Part shown: one piece after another, positions 17,522-24,805 of the stretch
How positions within the stretch are numbered: the stretch's first letter is position 1
Layout of the letters: each line of letters starts with the position of its first letter
Assembly: GCA_900318565.1 (NCBI GenBank)
Contig: ONLD01000017.1
Location: 1 to 33,749, forward strand
DNA length: 33,749 nt
Origin: an uncultured Bacteroidales bacterium
GTDB lineage: Bacteria > Bacteroidota > Bacteroidia > Bacteroidales > UBA932
Reading direction: 5' to 3'
Program-made: the position numbers and the translations under genes
The notes under the pieces: model-generated
The model's input: only the letters and a program-made list of their open reading frames with translations
The model's database searches: none
Told to the model about the DNA's origin: nothing

Positions 17522-19597
17522 TTATCCTTCCCAGATTTTAAAGAAATCCGGGAAGGATTTTTTTACGCAGGCAGTGTCGTCAATCTCGATGGGGCCGTCG
17601 GCGCCGAGGGAGGCGACGGTGAGGGCCATAGCAAGGCGGTGGTCGTGGCGGGACGTGTAGGCTCCGGAGCGCAGCAGGCGGCCGGAGAGGAGCCGGCTCG
17701 CGAGGCTCTCGCCCTGCACGGCCAGCACATCGCCTTCAGCTTCAGCCTCCACGCCCATTTGGCGGAGCATCTCAAGTATAGCCGTGGCGCGGTCAGATTC
17801 TTTTCCGGCAAGCCTTCCGAGGCCTGCCAGACGGCTCTCGCCTGCGCAGAACGCCGCGAGTATAGCCACGACCGGGAACAGGTCGGGGGAGTGGTTGAGG
17901 TCGAAGGTGAAGGCATCCAGCGGCGCCCGCCGTACGCATACGGTACCGCCCTCCAGCTGTGAGACGATGGCGCCGGCCTCTACGAGTATGTCTATTATGG
18001 CTATGTCGGCCTGGATGGACTTTATGTCCAGGCCTTCGATTTCGGCACTGCCGAATATGGCGCCGGCCACGAGAAATGCGGCAGCAGCGCTCCAGTCGCT
18101 TTCTATGTTCAGGTCGGCTGCCTTGTATGCCTGGCCGCCGCGTATTTTGAAACTTATGCCGGTGCAGGCGCTCCAATCCTCATTTTCAAGCATTTGCGCG
18201 TCTCCTTCCATCTCGCTGCGGGTGCTGATTCCGAAGTGGCGCAGCACGTCCAGCGTGATGTACATATAAGGAAGGCTCTTAGGCTCGCTGACGTAGAGGG
18301 AGCTGTCTTTGTCACAGAGGGGGAGTGCCATCAGCAGGCCGGAAATGAGCTGCGACCCGCCGGCGCCGTTGACTTCAGCGTTGCCGGGAATCAGGCGTCC
18401 GCGCACCGTGAGCGGGACGTGGATTTCGCGCCCGGGGCTCTCGTCAAGGTTGTTCAGCAGCACGCCGAAGGCCGCCATAATGGATGCAGCTTCGTTCATA
18501 GGACGCCGCGTGAGCGTGCCGTAGCCTTCGAGTGCGAACGGGACGCCGTTGATTGCCGACAGCAGGGGAATGGACAGGCGGGCCAGCAGCCCCGATTCGC
18601 CGGCGTTCAGCAGCTGCAGCCCAAGCTCGTGCGTGATGGGGCCTATGCCGGTAATTATCAGCGTGCTGCCGTCCTGCGAGACTGAGGCTCCCAGGGAACG
18701 TGCTGCCTGAAGCGCGGCCTCGCTGTCTTCACAGGGGCTGTATTCATACAGGTGCGAAGTGCCTTCAGCGAGTGCTGCGGCAAGGATTGCTCTCTGGGCG
18801 AAACTCTTGGACGCAGGCATCCTCAGGCCCTTGGCGTGGAAGCCTTTAAGGTCTCCATAGATGGCCTTGCGGAGCTCTTCTGTCACCGGCTGGCCGGGGG
18901 CGGTGGCGTCGCTTTCCGACAGGGCGGCATAGGTGAAGGGAGCGCCGCGTTTAAGGCACTCAATGCGTGTGCTGCGGCCGGCTTCGCCCATCCCGAAAGC
19001 TATCAGGCGGCCCTGGAGTGAATCCACATCTTCCAGGATTATGCTGTACAGGCTCTCTATTCGGGACGTGTCTTCCGGAGTGTGGCAGGTGGTTACTATT
19101 TTTGCGATGTCGGCTCCGTAGCGGAAGCAGCGGGCAAGCGCTATCTGCAGTCCTTTCTCGTCGGGGGTGCCGGAGAAGTCGTGGTGTGAGCGTATCAGGG
19201 ACGTGCCGCATTCGCGGCAGAGCTTCTGGAAGCGGCGGCTGAAATCGGCCGGGGCTTCTATCTCCAGGTCGGCGAAGCGCACGCCAGCCTGCACTGCTAT
19301 GCTGAGCTTGCGCTCGGCTTCCGCCCAGCTTGTGGCTGTGCCGAAGCTATCCCCCTGCACCCCCGAGGGACAAGTGGAAGGTCCCCCTTGAATCCTTCTG
19401 TCCGACCCTGCGGCCGGGCCAAGGGGGGATGCAGCCCGGCAGGTAGCTATGAGAGGAATGTCTGTCTGTCCGAAGAGGTCCTCTATCTGATTGTCGGACA
19501 GGGGGCAGCTGTCCAGGCGTATTTCAGCCATCTCCAGCTTTGGCAGCAGGTTGAGTATTTCCTCGTAAGTTTTATTCTGCAGGCTTGTACAAATCAT
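17522..19597 (-). CDS. Fused 3-dehydroquinate dehydratase (type I) and EPSP synthase
   Basis: Two shikimate-pathway enzymes in one 691-residue chain. Residues 1-250 are a type I AroD: E25-I-R27, the catalytic pair in RSHHDF (H138/H139) and the Schiff-base lysine in IAKIV (K166). Residues from about 252 are Aro[24 protein letters not shown], the substrate-site ESDWSAAAA, catalytic Asp in [22 protein letters not shown] and KSFPDFF. All key residues are present, so both activities are plausible; the steps are not consecutive, since AroE and AroK act between them. Residues about 56-88 of AroD are an extra segment that overlaps a REP-like repeat. No other aro genes are adjacent. Confidence 0.93.
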   Translation of the reverse strand: MICTSLQNKTYEEILNLLPKLEMAEIRLDSCPLSDNQIEDLFGQTDIPLIATCRAASPLGPAAGSDRRIQGGPSTCPSGVQGDSFGTATSWAEAERKLSIAVQAGVRFADLEIEAPADFSRRFQKLCRECGTSLIRSHHDFSGTPDEKGLQIALARCFRYGADIAKIVTTCHTPEDTSRIESLYSIILEDVDSLQGRLIAFGMGEAGRSTRIECLKRGAPFTYAALSESDATAPGQPVTEELRKAIYGDLKGFHAKGLRMPASKSFAQRAILAAALAEGTSHLYEYSPCEDSEAALQAARSLGASVSQDGSTLIITGIGPITHELGLQLLNAGESGLLARLSIPLLSAINGVPFALEGYGTLTRRPMNEAASIMAAFGVLLNNLDESPGREIHVPLTVRGRLIPGNAEVNGAGGSQLISGLLMALPLCDKDSSLYVSEPKSLPYMYITLDVLRHFGISTRSEMEGDAQMLENEDWSACTGISFKIRGGQAYKAADLNIESDWSAAAAFLVAGAIFGSAEIEGLDIKSIQADIAIIDILVEAGAIVSQLEGGTVCVRRAPLDAFTFDLNHSPDLFPVVAILAAFCAGESRLAGLGRLAGKESDRATAILEMLRQMGVEAEAEGDVLAVQGESLASRLLSGRLLRSGAYTSRHDHRLAMALTVASLGADGPIEIDDTACVKKSFPDFFKIWEG
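17524..17564 (+). terminator. hppA terminator inside the 3' end of the convergent aro gene
   Basis: A 9-bp stem (ATCCTTCCC / GGGAAGGAT) extended by an inner GATTT / AAATC pairing ends in a run of T residues (17558-17564). It overlaps the last codons of the minus-strand AroD-AroA gene ([13 protein letters not shown]). The minus strand has no T-run after the stem, so it should act for hppA only. Confidence 0.85.
19348..19417. repeat. REP-like element, copy A, inside the aroD coding region
   Basis: Starts with the same TATCCCCCTGCACCCCC as copy B (20697) and the same first 16 nt as copy C (21009), then keeps the order of a GGGA block, a GGAAGG core and a CCCCCTT arm, and further on CTTCTGTC. 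The central palindrome arms differ from copies B and C but are still largely complementary. The element lies antisense to aroD and adds an even number of codons, leaving the frame open. Confidence 0.75.
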
Positions 19598-19646
19598 AAT
19601 TCCGGATAATTAGTTTACGAAGATAAGCAAAATTGCTATTATTTGT

Positions 19647-19654
19647 TATTTTTG
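19647..19654 (+). promoter_or_regulatory. Possible -7 element of the dehydrogenase gene
   Basis: TATTTTTG matches TAnnTTTG and is 18 nt before the ATG, but no -33 element is convincing. The 75-nt gap 19598-19672 must also hold the divergent promoter of the aro fusion, which I could not define. Confidence 0.35.
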
Positions 19655-19672
19655 CCTGCTATTTGAATCGTT

Positions 19673-20488
19673 ATGGTTGTTCTTATTACTGGTGCCAGCA
19701 GCGGAATAGGCAATGAAGCGGCACGGCAGCTGGCCGCAAAGGGAAATAAAGTATATGCGGCAGCCCGCAGGACGCAGCTGATCGAGCCCCTCCGGGAGTT
19801 TGGGATTGTGCCGTTGAAACTTGATGTTACGGATGAGGAATCGTGCAGGAGCTGCGTGCAGGCGGTCATTGATGCCGAAAAACGCATAGACGTGCTCGTC
19901 AACAATGCCGGCTACGGGTATCTGGGGCCGATAGAATGCGTGCCCCTGGAAGAAGCTCGCAAGCAGGTGGAGACCAATCTGATAGGAATGTCGTGCCTGT
20001 GTGCCTTGGTCGTCCCATATATGCGGGAGCAAGGAGAAGGAAGGATAGTTAATATATCCTCCGCAGCCGGGCAGGCGCCTGTGCTGTTCGGGGGCTGGTA
20101 CAATATCTCAAAGTACGGGGTGGAGGCACTGAGCGACAGCCTGAGGATAGAACTTAAGCCATTCGGTATCAAAGTGGTGAAAATAGAGCCGGGCGGCATC
20201 AAGACGCCTTGGGGAGAAATCGCTGCCGACCACCTGGAGGAGTGTACTGCAGGCAGTGTGTACCAGGAGACGGCCGGGCGAGAGGCTGCACTTTTGCGTA
20301 AGGGATACGGAGGATCGTTGATGACCCATCCTTCGGCAGTCGCCCGTGATATCTGCCGGGCTTGTACTTCCAGGCGCCCGCGGGTGCGTTACCGTCCCGG
20401 CATAGGCGCATCCTTCATCGTGTACGCCCACAACATTTTGCCGCAGCGCTGGTGGGATTCACTTGTCAGGATTATGGGGAAGGTCTAG
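19673..20488 (+). CDS. Short-chain dehydrogenase/reductase
   Basis: A 271-residue classical SDR with the nucleotide-binding TGASSGIG (residues 6-13), NNAG (77-80), an Asn in ETNLIG, and the catalytic Ser in NISS (about 130) with Y143-x3-K147. The Arg residues after beta-2 (AAARRTQ) suggest NADP(H) preference, which is inference. The C-terminal extension ends in a hydrophobic SFIVYAHNILPQRWWDSLVRIMGKV, resembling SDRs that act on lipid-like or sterol-like substrates. The substrate is unknown. It lies upstream of tRNA-Leu, which has its own promoter. Confidence 0.9.
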   Translation: MVVLITGASSGIGNEAARQLAAKGNKVYAAARRTQLIEPLREFGIVPLKLDVTDEESCRSCVQAVIDAEKRIDVLVNNAGYGYLGPIECVPLEEARKQVETNLIGMSCLCALVVPYMREQGEGRIVNISSAAGQAPVLFGGWYNISKYGVEALSDSLRIELKPFGIKVVKIEPGGIKTPWGEIAADHLEECTAGSVYQETAGREAALLRKGYGGSLMTHPSAVARDICRACTSRRPRVRYRPGIGASFIVYAHNILPQRWWDSLVRIMGKV

Positions 20489-20493
20489 TCATA

Positions 20494-20524
20494 TTTGTTA
20501 ATTCCGATTATTTCGGTATCTTTG
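20494..20524 (+). promoter_or_regulatory. Promoter of tRNA-Leu
   Basis: TTTG (20494-20497), exactly 19 nt, TATCTTTG (20517-20524). Both elements match the consensus fully; the start would be near 20531, about 10 nt before the mature tRNA. Confidence 0.9.
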
Positions 20525-20540
20525 CAGACCCTTCCCATCA

Positions 20541-20624
20541 GCCCGAGTGGCGGAATGGTAGACGCGATGGACTCAAAATCCATTGTCCCTTAAAGGCGTG
20601 CGGGTTCGAGTCCCGCCTCGGGCA
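20541..20624 (+). tRNA. tRNA-Leu (anticodon CAA)
   Basis: An 84-nt class II tRNA. The acceptor stem GCCCGAG pairs with CTCGGGC, followed by discriminator A. The anticodon stem ATGGA / TCCAT encloses the 7-nt loop CTCAAAA with CAA in positions 34-36, reading UUG. A long variable arm is present and the T arm is GCGGG-TTCGAGT-CCCGC. CCA is not encoded. Confidence 0.97.
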
Positions 20625-20670
20625 CTGGCCCGGCCGCTTTGGCCGGGCCTTTTCGTGCCCGAGGCGGGAC
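20610..20670. repeat. Inverted repeat of the tRNA-Leu 3' end
   Basis: GTCCCGCCTCGGGCAC at 20610-20625 (T-arm 3' strand, acceptor 3' strand and discriminator) is matched 16 of 16 by its reverse complement at 20655-20670, with the terminator hairpin nested between. The two arms could form one long hairpin in the primary transcript. Confidence 0.85.
20627..20653 (+). terminator. tRNA-Leu terminator
   Basis: A perfect 9-bp stem (GGCCCGGCC / GGCCGGGCC) around GCTTT is followed by TTTT. Confidence 0.9.
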
Positions 20671-20696
20671 GCTGCTGCTGGCGCAGCAGCTCCTAT

Positions 20697-20784
20697 TATC
20701 CCCCTGCACCCCCAGGGGACGGGGGAAGGATTCCCCCGACGCGCTGACGCGCTCCCCCTTCTGTCGTCGCTTCGCGACTCCGAG
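20697..20784. repeat. REP-like element, copy B
   Basis: Begins TATCCCCCTGCACCCCC. A first stem pairs CCCCTG with CAGGGG, a second pairs GGGGGAA with TTCCCCC (20721-20737), and the element ends in a 24-nt segment (20760-20783) identical to that of copy C, which holds the GTCGC-TTC-GCGAC hairpin. Confidence 0.85.
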
Positions 20785-20927
20785 GCCTTTTGGCCAGCCT
20801 CTTTGCCCGTGCTCGCCGGGCGCTACTACGTAGACCCATCCCCAAACCCATTCCCTCGGGGAAGGGACTTAGTCGGCCTGCGGCCTCCGATGGTTTTGGT
20901 CCGGCGGCTGCGTGGTCGCTGCTCTCG

Positions 20928-21008
20928 TGGACAGAAATTGGCAGAAATTGTCCCGCCGGGGCGCTTTCGGGTGCCGCTGGGACAGAAATCGGCAAAAAAA
21001 TGTCCCGC
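20928..21008. repeat. Direct repeat with internal dyad, two copies
   Basis: Copies at 20928-20957 and 20978-21008 share the frame (G)GGACAGAAAT, a GGCA centre, and TGTCCCGC. Each begins with GGACA and ends with TGTCC, so each can fold on itself. The second copy abuts REP-like copy C directly. Confidence 0.65.
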
Positions 21009-21097
21009 TATCCCCCTGCACCCCAAAGGGAGAAGGGGAGGGTTCCCCTTCCGCTGCTGCGCAGCTATCCCCTCTGTCGTCGCTTCGCGACTCCGAA
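21009..21097. repeat. REP-like element, copy C
   Basis: Begins TATCCCCCTGCACCCC. The central stem pairs GAAGGGGA with TCCCCTTC, different bases from copy B but still complementary, followed by GCTGCTGCGCAGC and the same 24-nt end (21073-21096) as copy B. Confidence 0.85.
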
Positions 21098-21212
21098 GAT
21101 GCCCGATTCGGGCCTGAATGTGGCGTTTGTAGGCCGAAAGCTGTGAAAAACCAGCCAATCCGGCCCGAAAAGGGGTCACACGCAAAAAACCGTGGACATG
21201 CAATCAATTAAC

Positions 21213-21243
21213 TTGCGCGTCAACTCTATTTTCGCTATATTTG
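21213..21243 (+). promoter_or_regulatory. Promoter of the HTH gene
   Basis: TTG (21213-21215), 20 nt, TATATTTG (21236-21243). The start is expected near 21250, about 35 nt before the ATG. Confidence 0.75.
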
Positions 21244-21285
21244 TAGTTTGATAAAAAAGACCTTTCAGAAAACATCACGTTTGCA

Positions 21286-21555
21286 ATGAGAAACAGGCAG
21301 GAATGGTTCAATGAGAAGATGGCGGCAGTATCTCCGGGAATTGTGTCCGAGGTGCAGTTGTCGGCCGATATCATTGCCCGCCTTGATGCCATCCTCAAAC
21401 AGAAGAACATGACGCAGAAGGACCTTGCCCGCAAGATGGGTCGGTCGGAAGCGGCCATATCGCGGTGGACTTCGGGTTTTCCCAACCTCACGCTGAAATC
21501 CATTGCCGAGATTTCCACCGCCCTTGGCGAACCCCTGATAAAGGTTACAGAATAA
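21286..21555 (+). CDS. XRE-type HTH protein, antitoxin-like
   Basis: An 89-residue protein with a helix-turn-helix at about residues 42-62 (MTQKDLARKMGRSEAAISRW) preceded by a helical N-terminus (SADIIARLDAILKQKN). The size and layout resemble HigA-type antitoxins and small phage-like repressors. No toxin gene lies immediately upstream or convincingly downstream, so it may be an orphan. It has its own promoter and sits at the edge of the repeat-rich block, consistent with acquired DNA. DNA binding is well supported; the target is unknown. Confidence 0.85.
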   Translation: MRNRQEWFNEKMAAVSPGIVSEVQLSADIIARLDAILKQKNMTQKDLARKMGRSEAAISRWTSGFPNLTLKSIAEISTALGEPLIKVTE

Positions 21556-21702
21556 ATGACTATATCCTTGTCATATTTCTTCGCTTCTAATGCTCTCCTC
21601 ACAATCAGGGATGGGTATAACCGTTTTTTAATCAACAGCTTACGTAACAACAGTCGCGACCTTCGAGAGAAGTGCCGCTGCTATTCGTGTGCCAGCAAGT
21701 AA
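21556..21702 (+). CDS. Possible 48-residue ORF directly after the HTH gene
   Basis: The ATG abuts the TAA of the HTH gene (21553-21555). The predicted peptide (MTISLSYFFASNALLTIRDG at the start, CRCYSCASK at the end) matches nothing I recognise. No ribosome-binding site other than possible re-initiation is visible. It could be a small partner of the HTH protein, or chance. Confidence 0.2.
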   Translation: MTISLSYFFASNALLTIRDGYNRFLINSLRNNSRDLREKCRCYSCASK

Positions 21703-21733
21703 ACAGATATTATTCAAACTAAGACATAATTAC

Positions 21734-21880
21734 ATGGAAATCAAGAACGACAAAACTCTTTACGAAGCGCCATCAACGATGGTGTTCGAGGTCAAGACCG
21801 AGGGCGTTATCTGCCAAAGCGGCGTAAATGCTAATCGCAATGGTTATGGTGCTGCGAACGAACTAACATGGGATGAATAA
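21734..21880 (+). CDS. Small peptide upstream of a fimbrillin-like lipoprotein
   Basis: A 48-residue acidic peptide (MEIKNDKTLYEAPSTMVFEV, then EGVICQSGVNANRNGYG and ELTWDE). It has no signal peptide. The pattern YE-P near the start, an I-C-S-G motif and a Trp-containing acidic end resembles short ORFs that often precede surface lipoprotein genes in Bacteroidales; their function is unknown. Its TAA is fused to the Shine-Dalgarno sequence of the next gene (TAAGGAGGA, 21878-21886), which indicates translational coupling. Confidence 0.7.
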   Translation: MEIKNDKTLYEAPSTMVFEVKTEGVICQSGVNANRNGYGAANELTWDE

Positions 21881-21893
21881 GGAGGAATGAGCA

Positions 21894-23189
21894 ATGAAAA
21901 AGACTTTTGCAATCATATTGGCAGCGGCCTCCTTGGCAGCCTGCGCGAGAGAAGATCTCTCTATTATTGTTGAAGAGCCCGAGGTTCAAACGTATACGAT
22001 GTCCGTTGTGGCCAATAAGGGAGAGAATCCGGATGACGACATAGCCACCCGCGCCCTGTCGCTCAGCGGTTCGACGCTCAATGCCACGTGGTCCCAGGGC
22101 GACGCGGTGGAGGTATGGACCAGTGACGGCACCACGACGAAGTACGGCACGCTGACTGCCGAGACCAGCGGCGCAAGCACGAAGCTGAAGGGCACGCTGT
22201 CGTCGCTGCCCAGCAATGGCCAGTCGCTGCTGCTGAAATATCTCAGCCCCGCCTACGCCACGCAGGACGGCACGCTGACAGGCTCGGAAACGAGCATCGA
22301 CCGCGTGTGCGACTATGCCACAGCCACGGTGACGGCTACCGTCGCGGGCAGCAACGTGACGGCCACGGATGCCTCGTTCGTGAACCAGCAGGCCATCGTG
22401 AAGTTCACGCTGAAGGACAAGGACGACGCATCGGCACTGAGCGTAAACAAACTCTTTGTCACCGTCGGCGGCACCACCTGCGAGGTCACGCCCGCCGCCG
22501 CCATGAGCGAACTCTACGTGGCCGTGCCCGCCGTCGCCAGTGGCCGCGTGACGCTGACGGCCCAGAAGACGAGCCTCGGGTTCACATTCTATTACGACTA
22601 TCTCAAGACGGGCGCGACCTTTGCACAGGGCCAGTACTACGCCATCAACGCCTCGCTGACTCTGGTGAAGAATATAAACGTGGCCACAACTGCCAGCCTG
22701 GGCCGCGTCGTCGCTGCCGACGGCATGATGTATGCATGCGTGGAGTCGGCAACAAACGCAGGCACCACCGCCATAGCCGTGATAACCGAACGGAACAGTT
22801 ATGCGTCCCTCTACGGAGCCATCGCTATCAGCGAGGAGAGCAGGGGGATGAATTGGTCCGATGCAAAAAGTGCCTGCGAGGGCAAGACTCCGAAACTTGA
22901 CGGTGCCAACTGGCGGTTTCCCACCGTTGATCAGTGGAAGTCCATGTGCGCGGCCAACGGGGGGAATGAGTACAATCACACCGGCCTGGACGCGCTCATC
23001 ACCAAAGCTGGCGGTTCACCATTGAGGACTGATTGGTTCTACTGGACGTCTTCGCCTGACGAGGCTAACAGTAACTATAAATACCACGTGTCGTTTTACG
23101 GAAATGGCAGTTTATATTTCCGTAATGGCCAAGATCAGTCCAACAAAGTGTATGTCCGTGCCTTCCTCTATTTTTTGGCAACTAATTGA
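21894..23189 (+). CDS. Fimbrillin-like lipoprotein with C-terminal Lcl/DUF1566-type domain
   Basis: A 431-residue lipoprotein with lipobox LAAC at Cys17. Residues about 30-270 are Ser/Thr/Ala-rich beta-type sequence (NATWSQGDAVEVWTSDG, YYDYLKTGATFAQGQYYAINASLTL) as in fimbrillin-family surface proteins. The C-terminus (about 285-431) has GMNWSDAKSACEG, NWRFPTVDQWKSMC and FYWTSSPDEANSNYKYHVSF, the layout of DUF1566/Lcl C-type-lectin-like domains. It is probably exposed on the outer membrane and involved in adhesion; that role is inference. A strong GGAGGA precedes the ATG. The insertion sequence follows the stop without damaging the gene. Confidence 0.8.
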   Translation: MKKTFAIILAAASLAACAREDLSIIVEEPEVQTYTMSVVANKGENPDDDIATRALSLSGSTLNATWSQGDAVEVWTSDGTTTKYGTLTAETSGASTKLKGTLSSLPSNGQSLLLKYLSPAYATQDGTLTGSETSIDRVCDYATATVTATVAGSNVTATDASFVNQQAIVKFTLKDKDDASALSVNKLFVTVGGTTCEVTPAAAMSELYVAVPAVASGRVTLTAQKTSLGFTFYYDYLKTGATFAQGQYYAINASLTLVKNINVATTASLGRVVAADGMMYACVESATNAGTTAIAVITERNSYASLYGAIAISEESRGMNWSDAKSACEGKTPKLDGANWRFPTVDQWKSMCAANGGNEYNHTGLDALITKAGGSPLRTDWFYWTSSPDEANSNYKYHVSFYGNGSLYFRNGQDQSNKVYVRAFLYFLATN

Positions 23190-23282
23190 ACGGTTAAAAC
23201 CCCGTCGCATAGCGTGTCCCGTGACTGCGCCGTGCCCATGATAGCCGATTTGGGTACGAATAGGAGCGCGATTGATAATAGC

Positions 23283-23310
23283 GCAAAAGCGGTCTTCGGG
23301 CCGCTTTTGC
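23283..23310. other. Hairpin upstream of the IS transposase genes
   Basis: A perfect 10-bp stem (GCAAAAGCGG / CCGCTTTTGC) around an 8-nt loop, 21 nt before the first ORF. No T-run follows on either strand. It may block read-through transcription or hide the start region of the transposase, as in other insertion sequences. Confidence 0.6.
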
Positions 23311-23331
23311 TGTTCATAAGCGATATACAAC

Positions 23332-23766
23332 ATGGACAAAGACACTTCACAACTTCAACTCTATCAGCACTTCCTTAGCTTCTTCCTGCCGGAGGGCATC
23401 CTGGACTTCTTCGAGCCGGTGTGGATGGAGACACAGTCCCTGGACTCCCGGGAGAGCAAGAAGGACATCCTATACGGTTCTTCCCTTCACATCTACCTGG
23501 ATGAACGGGACAATCGGTCCGAAGACATACAGGAATTGCGGCCAAACGGCTTCACGGAGGAGACGGTCATCACGGACTTCCCGGTCCGGGACAGGAAGGC
23601 TGTACTCCACGTTCGGCGGCGCCGATGGCTGACTCCGGAAGGGAAGAACGTAGTGCTGAACGTATATCCGCTGGCTGCATCCGGTACCCGTTACTGCGCC
23701 GAGTTCGCGGCTTTTTTAAAAGATAGTCTTGGATACAACGCCGGTGACGGCACGCTCCCTTGGTAA
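23332..23766 (+). CDS. ISAon1-type transposase, N-terminal ORF
   Basis: A 144-residue protein beginning MDKDTSQLQLYQHFLSFFLP with PEGILDFFEP, a FPVRDRKAVLHVRRRRWLTPEGK segment and CAEFAAFLKDSLGY near the end. This is the separate N-terminal region found with ISAon1-group transposases; it probably contributes DNA binding. Its last 38 nt overlap the downstream ORF, which is in the +1 frame. A TTTTTTAAAA run at 23712-23721 lies near the overlap, but a -1 slip there would not reach the second ORF. Confidence 0.85.
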   Translation: MDKDTSQLQLYQHFLSFFLPEGILDFFEPVWMETQSLDSRESKKDILYGSSLHIYLDERDNRSEDIQELRPNGFTEETVITDFPVRDRKAVLHVRRRRWLTPEGKNVVLNVYPLAASGTRYCAEFAAFLKDSLGYNAGDGTLPW

Positions 23767-24805
23767 GTTCTTTTTCACGGATGGAGACACACTGGAGCGC
23801 TGTTACAAGGACTCGTTGAGCGGGTTCCGGGAATGGGAGCAACTGGATCACGCCTCCGACTGGGCCCTGATGGAGGAGAACATCGGCGAGCATTTGAGCA
23901 TCGACGAGACCTCGTTGCAGGATGACCTGTTCACCTTCCTGTCCAACAAGGAGGGCCACTGCAAGAAAGGAACGATTGTGGCCGCCGTCCGCGGCACCAA
24001 GGCCCAGGATGTCGTGGCAGTCCTGCTCAAGATACCGGAAGAGCAGCGCCTGAAGGTCAAGGAAGTGACCATAGATCTGTCCGAGAGTATGGCCGATATT
24101 GTGATGCAGGCCTTCCCGAACGCGACCATTGTCCTGGACTGCTTCCACATCATGAGGCGCTGCAACGATGCCATTGAGGAGATGCGCCTGCGCTGCAAGC
24201 GGGAGGCCCAGGCCAAGGTCCGCAAAGAGAAAAGCGAGTTCAAGAAGCGCCAGAAGCGCAATGCGGCCCATCGCCGGTGGTATCGCAAGACGCATCCCAA
24301 GAAGTACAAGGGCAAGACCAGGGGCCGCAAGCCGGCCCGTAAAAACGAGAAGTTCAGGCCCACGGTGCTCAGCACGGGCGACACGCTGGTGGAACTGCTC
24401 ACCCGGTGTAGATGCGCACTTACACAAACGCCCGACAAGTGGAGTGAACGGACGAAGGAGCGGATGGACCTGCTCTTCCGCCTGTATCCCAAGATAAAGG
24501 AATCCTATGACATTGTAAACAAGCTAAGAGCCATCTTCAGGAGCACATCCCTTGACAGGGATGCCGCCCGCGAGAAGTTACATGGCTGGTACAAGGCCGT
24601 CAACCGCTGCACCATCCGCGAAATCAAATCGGCCCGCGACGCCATCAAATCCAGGGAGGACAATGTACTGAACTACTTCCTTGAGCGCTCCACCAACGCT
24701 TCCGCAGAGTCACTCAACTCCAAGATGAAAGGCTTCCGGGCTCAGCTGAGAGGGGTGTCCGATCTGCCGTTCTTCATGTTCAGGTTGTGCAGGATCTTTG
24801 GGTAG
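23729..24805 (+). CDS. ISAon1-type DDE transposase, catalytic ORF
   Basis: About 358 residues from a TTG at 23729; the frame is closed by TAA at 23717, so the start or frameshift must fall in 23720-23766. The acidic residues fit a DDE catalytic domain: D59 in SIDETS, D137 in IVLDCFH and Glu near 327 in NASAESLNSKMKGFR. A basic insertion (REAQAKVRKEKSEFKKRQKR to GKTRGRKPARKNEK) separates the second and third. The C-terminal FFMFRLCRIFG is complete, so the element may still be active. Stop-overlapped two-ORF order is normal for this group. Confidence 0.88.
   Translation: MDTTPVTARSLGKFFFTDGDTLERCYKDSLSGFREWEQLDHASDWALMEENIGEHLSIDETSLQDDLFTFLSNKEGHCKKGTIVAAVRGTKAQDVVAVLLKIPEEQRLKVKEVTIDLSESMADIVMQAFPNATIVLDCFHIMRRCNDAIEEMRLRCKREAQAKVRKEKSEFKKRQKRNAAHRRWYRKTHPKKYKGKTRGRKPARKNEKFRPTVLSTGDTLVELLTRCRCALTQTPDKWSERTKERMDLLFRLYPKIKESYDIVNKLRAIFRSTSLDRDAAREKLHGWYKAVNRCTIREIKSARDAIKSREDNVLNYFLERSTNASAESLNSKMKGFRAQLRGVSDLPFFMFRLCRIFG

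Larger units (their letters stand above)
20671..21212. other. Repeat-rich non-coding block
   Basis: About 540 nt with no convincing gene. Long open frames here are G/C-driven and read through the repeats. It contains a hairpin (GCTGCTGC / GCAGCAGC, 20671-20690), REP-like copies B and C, and a direct repeat of about 30 nt with internal dyads. The composition is far richer in C/G homopolymer runs than the neighbouring genes. Confidence 0.7.

Noticed and set aside
20697-21097. Spaced repeats that might suggest a CRISPR array
   Set aside because: Only two long palindromic copies about 312 nt apart, with no regular spacers and no cas genes.
20362-21117. Plus-strand open frame of 251 codons covering tRNA-Leu and the repeats
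   Set aside because: It runs through a tRNA and a terminator, and the translation is low-complexity Pro/Arg sequence.
21894-23189. A full diversity-generating retroelement
   Set aside because: No reverse transcriptase, Avd-type ORF or template repeat in the window; only a possible target domain remains.
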